From the NCBI GenBank assembly GCA_963808165.1, contig CAWEET010000001.1:62001-126000 (forward strand): a DNA stretch of 64,000 nucleotides, given 5' to 3'. The notes below the pieces were generated by a model. The model was given only the letters and a program-made list of their open reading frames with translations, searched no databases and had not been told where the DNA came from. How positions within the stretch are numbered: position 1 is the first letter of the stretch; every line of letters begins with the position of its first letter. Origin of the DNA: Thiosocius sp963808165 (lineage in GTDB: Bacteria; Pseudomonadota; Gammaproteobacteria; Chromatiales; Chromatiaceae). Below, one piece after another: positions 1 to 10,851 of the stretch. The position numbers and the translations under genes were made by a program.

Positions 1-67
1 GCAGGCGTTCATCTTTATGACGCTGACCATCGTCTACCTCGACATGGCACACGCGGAACACCACTGA
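1..67 (+). CDS. atpB: F0F1 ATP synthase subunit a, C-terminal fragment
   Basis: The window opens inside a reading frame (frame 2) that ends with residues TIVYLDMAHAEHH and a TGA at 65-67. This is the typical last transmembrane stretch and acidic/histidine tail of proteobacterial subunit a, the stator channel that passes protons to the c-ring. It lies 46 bp before atpE, the expected atpBE order. Only 21 codons are visible, so the call rests on that tail plus context. Confidence 0.85.
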   Translation, partial: QAFIFMTLTIVYLDMAHAEHH

Positions 68-113
68 TTCACTTTTTCTTTTAACTGCCTGATTGAACTA
101 ACGGGAGACAATC

Positions 114-347
114 ATGGAACAAGCTCTGCTGGTCATCGCTGCTGCGATCATGATGGGTCTGGGCGCCGTCGGCGCCGCCATCGGTATCGGCGTCCTGGGT
201 GGCCGCTTCCTCGAGGGTGCTGCACGCCAGCCCGAACTCATCCCCATGCTGCGAACACAGTTTTTCATCGTGATGGGTCTTACTGACGCCGTTCCGATGA
301 TCGCTGTGGGTCTCGGTATGTACGTACTGTTCGCGTTGGCCGGATGA
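114..347 (+). CDS. atpE: F0F1 ATP synthase subunit c
   Basis: A 77-residue proteolipid that forms the rotating c-ring of the F0 motor in the inner membrane. Two hydrophobic helices flank the polar loop GAARQPEL (about residues 35-42). The second helix has GLTDAVPMI with Asp58 as the proton-carrying carboxylate (equivalent of E. coli Asp61). Glycine-rich helix 1 (GLGAVGAAIGIGVLGG) allows tight packing in the ring. The surroundings of Asp58 do not show the extra polar ligands of sodium-type rings, so a proton-driven enzyme is likely. An AACGGGAGACA ribosome site precedes the ATG. Confidence 0.97.
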   Translation: MEQALLVIAAAIMMGLGAVGAAIGIGVLGGRFLEGAARQPELIPMLRTQFFIVMGLTDAVPMIAVGLGMYVLFALAG

Positions 348-393
348 TCAGGCCCGGGCGAACCGTTTCAACTCGCCACTACGAGGTTTCGGG

Positions 394-864
394 ATGAATA
401 TCAACCTGACGCTTATCGCCCAGCTGGTGTCTTTCGCGGTGTTCGTTTGGTTCACCATGAAATTCATTTGGCCGCCGCTGGTCAGGGCGATGGACGAGCG
501 CAAAGCCAGGATCGCTGAGGGCCTTGCGGCCGCAGAGCGAGGTCAGCATGAGCAGGAGTTGGCCAAGAAGCGTGCCACAGAGACTCTGCACAAGGCCAAG
601 CAACAGGCGGCGGAAATCAAGGCCAACGCCGATCGGCAGGCGGCCAGGATTATCGAAGAGGCCCGCGACAAGGGCAAAGAGGAAGGTCGGCGCCAGGTGG
701 TCGCGGCCCAGGCTGAGATCGAGCAGGCGACCAATCAGGCGCGCGAGGACTTGCGTGCCAAGGTTGGAGAACTCGCCGTTCTCGGCGCGGAGAAAATTCT
801 GCGTAAAGAGATCAACGCCGAAGCCCACAGGGACATCGTCGAGTCCCTGGCGAAACAGATTTAA
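394..864 (+). CDS. atpF: F0F1 ATP synthase subunit b
   Basis: A 156-residue protein of the usual length for the peripheral stalk subunit b. It has one N-terminal transmembrane helix (about residues 4-26, ending FTMKFIWPPL) followed by a long charged Ala/Glu/Lys/Arg-rich helix that dimerises as a coiled coil and holds F1 against rotation. It lies between atpE and atpH in the standard operon order, 9 bp before atpH. Confidence 0.97.
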   Translation: MNINLTLIAQLVSFAVFVWFTMKFIWPPLVRAMDERKARIAEGLAAAERGQHEQELAKKRATETLHKAKQQAAEIKANADRQAARIIEEARDKGKEEGRRQVVAAQAEIEQATNQAREDLRAKVGELAVLGAEKILRKEINAEAHRDIVESLAKQI

Positions 865-873
865 GGTAACCGA

Positions 874-1413
874 ATGGCTGCAGACGCTACCACCATTGCT
901 CGTCCCTACGCCGAAGCCCTGTTCGAGCGCGCGGTTGAGACCAATCAGCTCGACCTGTGGTCCGACATCCTCGGTCTGCTGGCCGCCACGGTTCGCGACC
1001 CGGCGTTGTCGGAGTTGATTGACAGCCCAAAGCTGGAAAAGTCGCAAATGGCGGAGCTGATGCTGGATATCGCCGGTGGCAGGCTCAGTGACGAGGGACA
1101 AAATCTGGTCCGGTTGCTGGTCGAAAACGGTCGTCTGTCGGTGCTGCCTGAAATCAGCGGGATTTTCGAGGCCCGCAAGGCCGATTACCAGGGTGCCCTG
1201 GACGTCGAGATCACCTCCGCCTTTGCGCTGACGCCGGCCGAGAAAAAGCAGCTCGCCGAGGCGCTGCAGCGCAAGCTGGGACGCGAGATCCGGATCACCA
1301 GCGAGAAAGACCCCAGGCTGATCGGCGGCATCCGTTTGCGCGCCGGCGATATGGTGATCGATGGCTCGGTTTCCGGGCAGCTCACCAAGCTGGCCAACGA
1401 ATTAGGAATCTAA
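874..1413 (+). CDS. atpH: F0F1 ATP synthase subunit delta
   Basis: A 179-residue delta subunit (OSCP family), the connector between the b stalk and the top of the alpha3beta3 head. The N-terminal helical domain starts ATTIARPYAEALFE, the family signature. The C-terminal part has the typical DPRLIGGIRLRAGDMVIDGS segment (about residues 148-167). Soluble, no membrane segment. It is followed 14 bp later by atpA. Confidence 0.97.
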   Translation: MAADATTIARPYAEALFERAVETNQLDLWSDILGLLAATVRDPALSELIDSPKLEKSQMAELMLDIAGGRLSDEGQNLVRLLVENGRLSVLPEISGIFEARKADYQGALDVEITSAFALTPAEKKQLAEALQRKLGREIRITSEKDPRLIGGIRLRAGDMVIDGSVSGQLTKLANELGI

Positions 1414-1427
1414 TCGGGAAAGCAATC

Positions 1428-2969
1428 ATGCAACTCAATCCCTCCGAGATCAGCGAGCTGATCAAGAGCAAGATCGAAAAATTCGATCTGACTTCCGAAG
1501 CTCACAACGAAGGCACCGTGGTTTCCGTGACCGACGGTATCGTTCGTATCCACGGCCTCGCCGACGCCATGTCGTACGAGATGCTGGAATTTCCCGGCAA
1601 CACCTTTGGACTCGCGCTCAATCTGGAGCGTGATTCGGTTGGTGCGGTTGTGTTGGGAGACTACAAGCACATCTCCGAAGGTGCCGTTGTCAAATGCACC
1701 GGTCGAGTGCTCGAGGTCCCGACCGGTCCCGAGCTGCTCGGGCGGGTCGTCGACGCACTCGGCAATCCGATGGATGGCAAAGGCCCCATTAATGCGTCGC
1801 ATACGGCCCCGATCGAGCAGATCGCCCCGGGCGTCATCGAGCGCCAGTCGGTCGACCAACCGGTGCAGACGGGCATCAAGGCGATCGACGCGATGGTGCC
1901 GGTCGGCCGCGGTCAGCGTGAGCTGATCATCGGCGACCGCCAGACCGGCAAGACGGCAATCGCGATCGATACGATCATCAATCAGAAGGGTAAGGGGATC
2001 ACCTGTATCTATGTCGCCATCGGTCAAAAGAATTCCTCGATCGCCGCGATCGTGCGCAAGCTCGAGGAACATGGTGCGATGGATCACACCATCATCGTTG
2101 CTGCGCCGGCGGCGGAAGCGGCGGCGCTGCAGTACATAGCGCCCTACTCGGGCTGCACCATGGGTGAGTACTTCCGTGACCGTGGCCAGGACGCGCTGAT
2201 CATTTACGATGATCTGACCAAACAGGCCTGGGCCTATCGACAGGTGTCGCTGCTGCTGCGTCGGCCGCCCGGCCGTGAGGCCTACCCCGGTGACGTGTTC
2301 TACCTGCACTCGCGACTCCTTGAGCGTGCCGCCCGTGTGAATGCGCACTATGTCGAACAGTTCACGAACGGCGAAGTCAAAGGCCAGACCGGTTCTCTGA
2401 CCGCGTTACCGATCATCGAGACCCAGGCGGGCGACGTGTCGGCCTTTGTCCCGACCAATGTCATCTCGATCACCGACGGCCAGATCTTCCTGGAGTCCGA
2501 CCTGTTCGCTGCAGGTATGCGCCCGGCCATCAACGCTGGTCTCTCGGTATCGCGAGTCGGTGGTGCGGCACAGACGAAGATCATCAAAAAGCTGGGCGGT
2601 GGTGTCCGACTGGCGCTGGCGCAATACCGCGAACTCGCGGCTTTCTCGCAGTTCGCATCCGACCTCGACGAATCGACGCGCAAGCAGCTCGAGCGCGGCC
2701 AGCGCGTCACCGAGCTGATGAAACAGCCACAGTACAGCCCATTGTCGATCAGTGACATGGCTGTATCCTTGTTCGCCGCCGACCAGGGCTACCTGGATGA
2801 CGTCGATGTCCAGAAATCGGTGTCGTTCGAGGCTGCGCTGCATCGCTACATGGCGGAGAGCCAGGCCGAACTGGTCGCCATGGTGAACACAGAAGCAGAT
2901 TGGAACGACGAGCTGGAGGCGGCGTTCCACGCTGCGCTGAAAGATTTCAAGGCAAATCACAGCTGGTAA
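1428..2969 (+). CDS. atpA: F0F1 ATP synthase subunit alpha
   Basis: A 513-residue alpha subunit, the regulatory nucleotide-binding partner of beta in the F1 hexamer. It starts MQLNPSEISELIK, as in other gammaproteobacteria. The Walker A loop GDRQTGKT lies at residues 169-176 and is followed by the usual AIDTIINQ. The C-terminal helical domain is complete. Length and organisation are standard, with no lesion. A 100-bp spacer separates it from atpG, longer than the other gaps in this operon. Confidence 0.98.
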   Translation: MQLNPSEISELIKSKIEKFDLTSEAHNEGTVVSVTDGIVRIHGLADAMSYEMLEFPGNTFGLALNLERDSVGAVVLGDYKHISEGAVVKCTGRVLEVPTGPELLGRVVDALGNPMDGKGPINASHTAPIEQIAPGVIERQSVDQPVQTGIKAIDAMVPVGRGQRELIIGDRQTGKTAIAIDTIINQKGKGITCIYVAIGQKNSSIAAIVRKLEEHGAMDHTIIVAAPAAEAAALQYIAPYSGCTMGEYFRDRGQDALIIYDDLTKQAWAYRQVSLLLRRPPGREAYPGDVFYLHSRLLERAARVNAHYVEQFTNGEVKGQTGSLTALPIIETQAGDVSAFVPTNVISITDGQIFLESDLFAAGMRPAINAGLSVSRVGGAAQTKIIKKLGGGVRLALAQYRELAAFSQFASDLDESTRKQLERGQRVTELMKQPQYSPLSISDMAVSLFAADQGYLDDVDVQKSVSFEAALHRYMAESQAELVAMVNTEADWNDELEAAFHAALKDFKANHSW

Positions 2970-3069
2970 CCAGCCGAACCGCAGCGGACGCAAAGGAACG
3001 CCGGGAGCGAGACCGCGCACTTTGCAGCTGCTGCACCCTTGGCGGTTAACGCATGAATAAAGGTTAAAC

Positions 3070-3939
3070 ATGTCAGGCGCTAAAGAGATCCGCACACAGA
3101 TTGCCTCGATCAAGAGCACCCAGAAGATTACCGGTGCGATGCAGATGGTCGCGGCATCGAAGATGAGAAAGGCGCAGGATCGTATGGAGGCCACCCGCCC
3201 CTATGCCGAAAAAATGCGCCAGGTCATCGGGCACGTGGCGCTGGCAAACCCGGAATACCGGCACCCCTTCATGCATGCGCGTGAGGTCAAGAAGGTAGGT
3301 TTCATCATCGTATCGTCCGATCGCGGTCTCTGCGGTGGTCTGAACAGTAACCTGTTCAGGGCACTGGTACGCGACATTCGCGAGCTGCGCGACACGGGCA
3401 AAGAAGTCGAGTTTTGCACTATCGGGACCAAGGCCCTGGGATTTTTTCGTCACGTCGGTGGCAAAGTGACGGCCCAGGCAACCCAGCTGGGTGATGCGCC
3501 GCACATCGACGATCTGGTCGGGACCGTCAAGGCCATGCTCGATGACTATATCGAGGGCAATCTTGACGAAATACGCATCGCTTACAACCACTTCGTCAAT
3601 ACCATGACGCAGCAACCGACGGTCGAGCAGCTCGTTCCACTGGCCAGTGGCGATGATGCCGAGGAACTGAAGCATCACTGGGACTACATCTACGAACCGG
3701 GCGCGAAAGAGGTGCTCGATGGCTTGCTGACACGATTCGTCGAGTCACTCGTGTATCAAGCGGTCGTCGAGAACGGTGCGTGCGAACAGTCGGCACGCAT
3801 GGTTGCGATGAAGTCGGCGTCCGACAATGCCAGCGATCTGATCGATGAGCTGCAGTTGATCTACAACAAGGCCCGCCAGGCAGCCATCACCCAGGAGATC
3901 TCCGAGATCGTGGGTGGCGCCGCGGCCGTGTCGCAGTAA
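3070..3939 (+). CDS. atpG: F0F1 ATP synthase subunit gamma
   Basis: A 289-residue central shaft subunit that turns inside alpha3beta3. The N-terminal helix MSGAKEIRTQIASIKSTQKITGAM is typical, and so is the C-terminal segment ASDNASDLIDELQLIYNKARQAAITQEI, the two long helices that pair into the coiled-coil shaft. The middle Rossmann-like part holds FIIVSSDRGLCGGLN. Standard length and no oddity. Confidence 0.98.
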   Translation: MSGAKEIRTQIASIKSTQKITGAMQMVAASKMRKAQDRMEATRPYAEKMRQVIGHVALANPEYRHPFMHAREVKKVGFIIVSSDRGLCGGLNSNLFRALVRDIRELRDTGKEVEFCTIGTKALGFFRHVGGKVTAQATQLGDAPHIDDLVGTVKAMLDDYIEGNLDEIRIAYNHFVNTMTQQPTVEQLVPLASGDDAEELKHHWDYIYEPGAKEVLDGLLTRFVESLVYQAVVENGACEQSARMVAMKSASDNASDLIDELQLIYNKARQAAITQEISEIVGGAAAVSQ

Positions 3940-4027
3940 GCAGATCGACGCCGCCGGTCAAGGCCGGGGAACAAATTTTAGACTTTAACGATTGAGATGC
4001 TGCCCCAGCAGCCAAGAGGAAAAGCCA

Positions 4028-5404
4028 ATGAGCACGGGTAATGTCGTGGAGATTATCGGCGCCGTCGTGGACGTCCAGTTCCCGCGGGATGAAATTCCGG
4101 GGATCTACGAAGCGTTGCGGATCGAGTCAGTGGGCCTGACCCTGGAGGTGCAGCAGCAGCTGGGTGACGGTGTCGCACGGACCATCGCGATGGGTTCTAC
4201 CGACGGCCTCAAGCGCGGCCTCGAAGTTACCAGCACCGGCGCGGCCATTTTGGTCCCGGTTGGTCAGGCGACGCTTGGCAGGATCATGGACGTGCTGGGC
4301 AACCCCATCGACGAGTCCGGCCCGATCGCCACCGAGGAACGAATGCCGATCCACCGGACGGCGCCGAAATTGGAAGACCAGGCAGCGACGACCGAGATTC
4401 TGGAGACCGGGATCAAGGTCATCGACCTGATCATGCCGATCCAGAAAGGCGGAAAGGTCGGCCTGTTCGGCGGCGCAGGGGTTGGCAAAACGGTAACCTT
4501 GATGGAACTGATCCGTAACATCGCTGTGGAGCACTCCGGATTCTCCGTTTTCGCCGGCGTCGGTGAACGTACCCGCGAAGGTAACGATTTCTACCACGAG
4601 ATGACCGAAGGCGGCGTTCTCGACAAGGTGGCGCTGGTCTACGGTCAGATGAACGAGCCGCCCGGCAACCGCCTGCGCGTTGCGTTGACCGGCCTGACCA
4701 TGGCCGAGTACTTCCGCGACGAGGGTCGCGACGTGCTGATGTTCGTCGACAACATCTATCGGTATACGCTGGCCGGCACCGAGGTCTCGGCCCTGCTCGG
4801 CCGTATGCCCTCCGCGGTGGGTTACCAGCCGACGCTTGCAGAGGAGATGGGCGTGCTCCAGGAGCGGATCACGTCGACCAAGACTGGCTCAATCACGTCC
4901 TTCCAGGCCGTGTACGTGCCGGCGGATGACTTGACCGACCCGTCGCCGGCCACCACCTTCGCCCACCTCGACGCCACCCTGGTACTTTCACGCCAGGTTG
5001 CCGAGCTTGGCATCTACCCGGCTGTTGACCCGCTCGATTCGACTTCGCGTATCCTCGACCCGCACGTGGTCGGCAACGAGCATTATGACGTTGCAAGGGG
5101 CGTGCAGGGAGTGCTCCAGCGATACAAGGAACTCAAGGACATTATTGCGATCCTCGGAATGGACGAATTGTCCGAAGAAGACAAGACGGTCGTGCAGCGC
5201 GCGCGGAAGATCCAACGCTTCCTGTCGCAGCCTTTCTTCGTCGCCGAGGTGTTTACCGGTGCGCCGGGTAAGTACGTGTCGTTGAAGGAGACCATCACCA
5301 ATTTCAAGGCGATCCTCGACGGCGAATACGACCACCTGCCCGAGCAGGCGTTCTATATGTGTGGCAACATTGAAGAAGCCGTAGCCAAGGCGGACAAGGC
5401 CTGA
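4028..5404 (+). CDS. atpD: F0F1 ATP synthase subunit beta
   Basis: The catalytic subunit of F1. The frame is open from an ATG at 3992, but the start at 4028 is chosen: an AAGAGGAAA ribosome site lies just ahead of it, and it gives MSTGNVVEIIGAVVDVQF, the conserved N-terminus, for a 458-residue protein. The Walker A loop GGAGVGKT is at residues 148-155. GERTREGNDFYHEM (catalytic Glu region) and the ALLGRMPSAVGYQPTL loop are intact. Confidence 0.98.
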   Translation: MSTGNVVEIIGAVVDVQFPRDEIPGIYEALRIESVGLTLEVQQQLGDGVARTIAMGSTDGLKRGLEVTSTGAAILVPVGQATLGRIMDVLGNPIDESGPIATEERMPIHRTAPKLEDQAATTEILETGIKVIDLIMPIQKGGKVGLFGGAGVGKTVTLMELIRNIAVEHSGFSVFAGVGERTREGNDFYHEMTEGGVLDKVALVYGQMNEPPGNRLRVALTGLTMAEYFRDEGRDVLMFVDNIYRYTLAGTEVSALLGRMPSAVGYQPTLAEEMGVLQERITSTKTGSITSFQAVYVPADDLTDPSPATTFAHLDATLVLSRQVAELGIYPAVDPLDSTSRILDPHVVGNEHYDVARGVQGVLQRYKELKDIIAILGMDELSEEDKTVVQRARKIQRFLSQPFFVAEVFTGAPGKYVSLKETITNFKAILDGEYDHLPEQAFYMCGNIEEAVAKADKA

Positions 5405-5439
5405 GTTGATCGCCCAGGCGGCGATCGGGAGAAACCCAT

Positions 5440-5862
5440 ATGGCAATGAACATCCATGTCGATATCGTCAGTGCCGAGGGCCAACTGTTCTCCGGGCAGG
5501 GGGAGATGGTCTATGCGCCGGCGCTGATGGGCGAAATAGGTATCGCACCGCGCCACGCACCGCTCGTCACCCAGCTCAAACCGGGTGAAGTCCGGGTCGA
5601 TCCGGGCGGTGGCAAACCCCAGGAGCATTTCTACGTCTCGGGTGGGATGATCGAGGTGCAGCCGTTCAAAGTGACTGTGCTGGCCGACACCGGCATCCGT
5701 GCCACCGATCTCGACCAAGCGGCAGCCGAGGAGGCCAAGCGCCGTGCCGAGGATGCGCTGTCGAATAATGCGGCCGACATGGACCTGGCCAAGGCGCAGG
5801 TGGAACTGGCTGAGGCGGCCGCGCAACTTCGGGCGATCGAGCGGCTGCGCAAGAAGCGGTGA
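5440..5862 (+). CDS. atpC: F0F1 ATP synthase subunit epsilon
   Basis: A 140-residue epsilon subunit. An N-terminal beta-sandwich (about residues 1-85, with GEIGIAPRHAPLVTQLKPG) is followed by a two-helix C-terminal domain rich in Ala/Glu/Arg (about 90-140) that can extend to inhibit ATP hydrolysis. It is the last gene of the ATPase operon and is followed within 27 bp by a strong terminator hairpin. Confidence 0.96.
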   Translation: MAMNIHVDIVSAEGQLFSGQGEMVYAPALMGEIGIAPRHAPLVTQLKPGEVRVDPGGGKPQEHFYVSGGMIEVQPFKVTVLADTGIRATDLDQAAAEEAKRRAEDALSNNAADMDLAKAQVELAEAAAQLRAIERLRKKR

Positions 5863-5888
5863 GCGGTATCGTCCGCTGTTAATATCAG

Positions 5889-5921
5889 CGGCCCTGACGG
5901 GCGATTCGTCAGGGCCGTTTT
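5889..5921 (+). terminator. Rho-independent terminator of the atp operon
   Basis: An 11-bp perfect stem, CGGCCCTGACG at 5889-5899 and CGTCAGGGCCG at 5907-5917, has a 7-nt loop and is followed by TTTTC. It lies directly after atpC and marks the end of the ATPase operon. Confidence 0.93.
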
Positions 5922-5999
5922 CATTTGTGGCTGGTTTGCGCCGCTGGGTGAATGGCCAGCATAATTCCGCCGACCAAGAGCAGTAAAGGCAGTGATTCC

Positions 6000-6500
6000 A
6001 TGAGTGAACAGAGCATCAAGCCGGGCAAGTATGTCGCGTTGACCTATACGATCCTGGACGAGCATGGCGTCGTGGTCGAACAACACGATTTGCCATTGGG
6101 TTTCGTGTACGGCAGTGATACCGAGTTGATCGGCGATATGGAAAAGGCCGTTGCCGGCAAGTGTGCCGGTGATCAGGTCGTGGTCAGCGTGTCGCCAGAG
6201 CAGGGCTTCGGCGATCATGACCCCGAACTCTCCTTCACCGACAAGATCGAGAACGTCCCGCCGCAGTTTCGCCACGTAGGCGCGGAGGTTCAGATGCAGA
6301 ACGAGCAGGGTGAGACCAAATCCTTTTTCGTTACCCGTGTTGATGATGGCGAGGTCACCGTCGATGGGAACCACCCACTGGCGGGCAAGCAACTTACCGT
6401 GCGCGTCACTATCCAGGAGGTGCGTGATGCCAAGCCGGGAGAAGAGCAGATGTCGGGCATCCATGCGGTTCAGATGCCTGGGTCTCCGACGATAAACTGA
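6000..6500 (+). CDS. FKBP-type peptidyl-prolyl isomerase (SlyD-like)
   Basis: A 166-residue cytoplasmic proline isomerase/chaperone of the SlyD type. The start at 6000 (after AAAGGCAG) is preferred over the in-frame upstream ATG at 5952, which would add 16 low-complexity residues. Visible family features are GKYVALTYTILDEHGVVVE at the N-terminus, the FVYGSDTELIGDMEKAVAGK flap entry, the SPEQGFGDHDPEL loop and the GNHPLAGKQLTVRVTI return strand around an inserted IF domain. The His/Cys-rich nickel tail of E. coli SlyD is missing, so a role in metal delivery to urease is not supported. Confidence 0.9.
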   Translation: MSEQSIKPGKYVALTYTILDEHGVVVEQHDLPLGFVYGSDTELIGDMEKAVAGKCAGDQVVVSVSPEQGFGDHDPELSFTDKIENVPPQFRHVGAEVQMQNEQGETKSFFVTRVDDGEVTVDGNHPLAGKQLTVRVTIQEVRDAKPGEEQMSGIHAVQMPGSPTIN

Positions 6501-6635
6501 TCGGGAGCCGTGCCCTGGCCCGATGACCCTCGGCCTGCGCGACTGCTGCCACTTTTGTGTTTTTTGGTCTGGCATCGGTCAGCGGCCTGACTCCCAGTCC
6601 ACGGTCGGGGTGGCGACCGCCCGGCACACGGGAGA

Positions 6636-6770
6636 TTAGGGCCTGTTAACACGATGCGGCTATTATTCCTCGACGGGGGTCATGTTTTCACAGGACCAGG
6701 CGCACTGAGCGCCGCGTCTATGCGGTGGAGAGCCAACGCTGGGCATCGGCACAGTGTTAGCAGGCCCCAG
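6636..6770 (+). repeat. Inverted-repeat element, copy A (short, decayed)
   Basis: About 135 bp, bounded on the left by TTAGGGCCTGTTAACACGAT and on the right by the imperfect complement GTGTTAGCAGGCCCCAG. The left half shares GGACCAGGCGCA and the following GAGCGC with copies B (47572-47844) and C (63143-63334), and the right half shares GAGAGCCAAC with copy C. The right-end TA is changed to CA, suggesting an old insertion. It fills most of the 293-bp gap between the FKBP gene and glmU. Confidence 0.8.
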
Positions 6771-6793
6771 CCCCCAGTTGTGGTGAACGATCT

Positions 6794-8155
6794 ATGAAAC
6801 TAGGTGTGGTGATTCTGGCTGCCGGGCAGGGCACGCGAATGAAGTCGGACCTGCCCAAGGTACTGCATCCGCTCGCGGGCCAATCCCTGCTGGGGCATGT
6901 CGTGGACTGCGCGCGCAGCCTCTCGCCCGATCGGATCGTCGTTGTTTACGGACACGCCGGTGAGCGGGTGCGCCAGGCGTTCGCCGGCCAGGGCGATCTA
7001 AGCTGGGCCGAGCAGCCCGAACAGCTCGGCACCGGTCACGCCGTGCAGCAGGCAGCACCCCAGCTGCACGGCTGCGACCAGATACTCGTACTCTACGGCG
7101 ATGTGCCGCTTACTCGACCGCAGACACTGATTGAGCTGGTGACGGCCGCCGATCGCGGATTCGGACTGCTGACCATGTCTCTGGACGACCCCGGCGGGTA
7201 CGGTCGTGTCGTGCGCAACCAAGGCGGCCGTGTGCAGCGCATCGTCGAGCACAAAGACGCGGATGCCGAGGAGCGGGCAATCCGCGAGGTCAATACCGGA
7301 ATCATGTGCATGCCGGGCGACGCACTGGCACGCTGGCTCGCCGGTCTGTCGAACAGCAATGCACAGCGCGAGTATTACCTGACCGACGTGCTCGCTGCGG
7401 CGGTCGCAGATGGTTTCGATATCCAGGTGTGCCAACCGGCCGCCGTGGAGGAGGCCGAGGGAGTCAATAACCGGCTGCAGCTTGCGGCGCTTGAGCGAGC
7501 CTTTCAGAGGCGACTCGCTGAGCAACTTATGTTGGATGGCGTCACGCTTCGCGACCCGGCGCGGATTGACGTCCGGGGGCACGTCGAGCATGGCCGCGAT
7601 GTCGAGATCGACGTCAACGTTGTTTTCGAGGGAAGGGTGGTATTGGGCGACAGGGTGCGCATCGGGGCAAACTGTGTGTTGCGTGACGTATTCGTCGCAG
7701 ATGACGTCGAAATCCTGGAAAACTGCGTCCTCGAGGACGCCAGGGTCGGCGCCGGCTGCCGGGTCGGGCCGTTCACCCGACTGCGGCCGGGGGCCCAGCT
7801 GCTCGGTGACGCGCATGTCGGTAATTTTGTCGAGATCAAGCAGTCGGTTATCGGGCGGGGCTCCAAGGTCAACCATCTGAGCTATATTGGCGACACCGAG
7901 ATCGGTCAGGGCGTGAACATCGGCGCCGGAACCATCACCTGCAATTACGATGGTGCCCAAAAGCACAAGACGGTGATCGCCGACAAGGCCTTCATCGGCT
8001 CGAACACCGCGCTGGTTGCGCCAGTGACGGTGGGTGAAGGCGCGACCGTCGGTGCGGGTTCGGTGATCAGCAAGGACGCGCCGGCGGAAATGCTCTCGCT
8101 GACCCGCGCCAAGCAGGTCAGTATCAGTTGGCAGCGGCCGACCAAGGAAAAGTGA
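6794..8155 (+). CDS. glmU: Bifunctional GlmU: GlcNAc-1-P uridyltransferase / GlcN-1-P acetyltransferase
   Basis: A 453-residue enzyme making UDP-GlcNAc for peptidoglycan and lipid A. The N-terminal pyrophosphorylase domain has LAAGQGTRMKSDLPK at about residues 8-22. After about residue 230 comes the left-handed beta-helix acetyltransferase domain with repeated hexapeptides (for example IGAGTITCNYDGAQKHKT near the active site). Length and both domains are normal. The next gene is glmS, which supplies its precursor pathway, a common pairing. Confidence 0.97.
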   Translation: MKLGVVILAAGQGTRMKSDLPKVLHPLAGQSLLGHVVDCARSLSPDRIVVVYGHAGERVRQAFAGQGDLSWAEQPEQLGTGHAVQQAAPQLHGCDQILVLYGDVPLTRPQTLIELVTAADRGFGLLTMSLDDPGGYGRVVRNQGGRVQRIVEHKDADAEERAIREVNTGIMCMPGDALARWLAGLSNSNAQREYYLTDVLAAAVADGFDIQVCQPAAVEEAEGVNNRLQLAALERAFQRRLAEQLMLDGVTLRDPARIDVRGHVEHGRDVEIDVNVVFEGRVVLGDRVRIGANCVLRDVFVADDVEILENCVLEDARVGAGCRVGPFTRLRPGAQLLGDAHVGNFVEIKQSVIGRGSKVNHLSYIGDTEIGQGVNIGAGTITCNYDGAQKHKTVIADKAFIGSNTALVAPVTVGEGATVGAGSVISKDAPAEMLSLTRAKQVSISWQRPTKEK

Positions 8156-8347
8156 CGGCCAGGCCATGCGACAGGGTTTGCGGGCGCCTGGCCAACAACT
8201 GGGACCAAACCCACCACGGCTGCAATCGGTGGCATGTGTCGGCCAACCGACTTGCCGGTGTAGAGTAAATGGCGGGCATGCACGGCCCGCGCCCGACCGG
8301 CGGGTCGTCCGGGAATCGACAGGGAATCAAACAGGAGAGACAGTGCC

Positions 8348-10174
<1,827 letters not shown>

Positions 10175-10284
10175 TTGCCACGCGGGCTAGCTCCATGCCT
10201 TACGGATGAATGAATTACTCGGGATGCCTCTAGAAGTCACCCTGGCCGTGGGACCATAGTTTGCGGTTTCGGAAGGAATAGCGA

Positions 10285-10829
10285 ATGGCAGATCGGCGAG
10301 ATATTGATTTGTGGGCTGCCATAACTGCAGTCTCAGATGTCGTCCAGAGACCTCCCCGTCATCTTCGAGAGCTAGATCAGATTTACATGAAGACGGGCGA
10401 AACGGTTTTGCAGAGTGAGCTAGTCGCCAAGTGGCCCGATGGGAAGCGACAGGCTTTAATTGGGGATGGCGATGCCATCAGCGTCTGCGTTGCTTACTTT
10501 AACAGCCGAGGAATCTTTGAATACGGGAAGCCGGTGCGTCACCTTCCGCACAGGCAGAGCTTCGGTTCACGATCGTAAGGAAACTCAGCCTAGCCCCAAG
10601 ATCTTTGTTAGACGGGGGTACGCCACGCTTCGTCTGGGATGACTACGCCAAGTACAAGAACTTTTCAGGTGATTTCCGAGAGAGGCCCTCAATCACATCA
10701 TTTGGCCGCATTGTGGTGCAGCCCGTAGTTGAACGTCGTGATCCTATAAATCTAGCCGCCGCGGATCTCAGGAGCAACCTTCTCGCGAGTCGTCAGTTCA
10801 TTCGATGCCGAATCACCGCGTACCAGTAA
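10285..10829 (+). pseudogene. Unknown protein, frameshifted
   Basis: The frame starts at an ATG after GGAAGGAATAGCG and reads MADRRDIDLWAAITAVSDVV for about 78 sensible residues to about 10520. It then becomes low-quality and stops at 10578. One reading frame over, IREAGASPSAQAELRFTIV continues smoothly through LDGGTPRFVWDDYAKYKNF to a stop at 10829. Joining them near 10515-10525 with a one-base loss gives about 180 residues. I do not recognise the family. Base composition is less GC-rich than the flanking glm genes. Either a true frameshift or a sequencing error. Confidence 0.45.
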
Positions 10830-10851
10830 TCGACTTCAAGTGGCCGACTGA

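Noticed and set aside
1410..2348. A 312-codon open frame antisense to atpA (and similar frames opposite ureC, urtA and the malic enzyme gene)
   Set aside because: Shadow of strongly conserved genes on the plus strand; no ribosome site or motif.
6000..6500. The FKBP gene as a nickel-delivering SlyD for urease
   Set aside because: The His/Cys-rich C-terminal metal tail is absent.
8156..8347. Possible glmS ribozyme ahead of glmS
   Set aside because: No ribozyme core pairing recognised, and that element is typical of Firmicutes; not supported.
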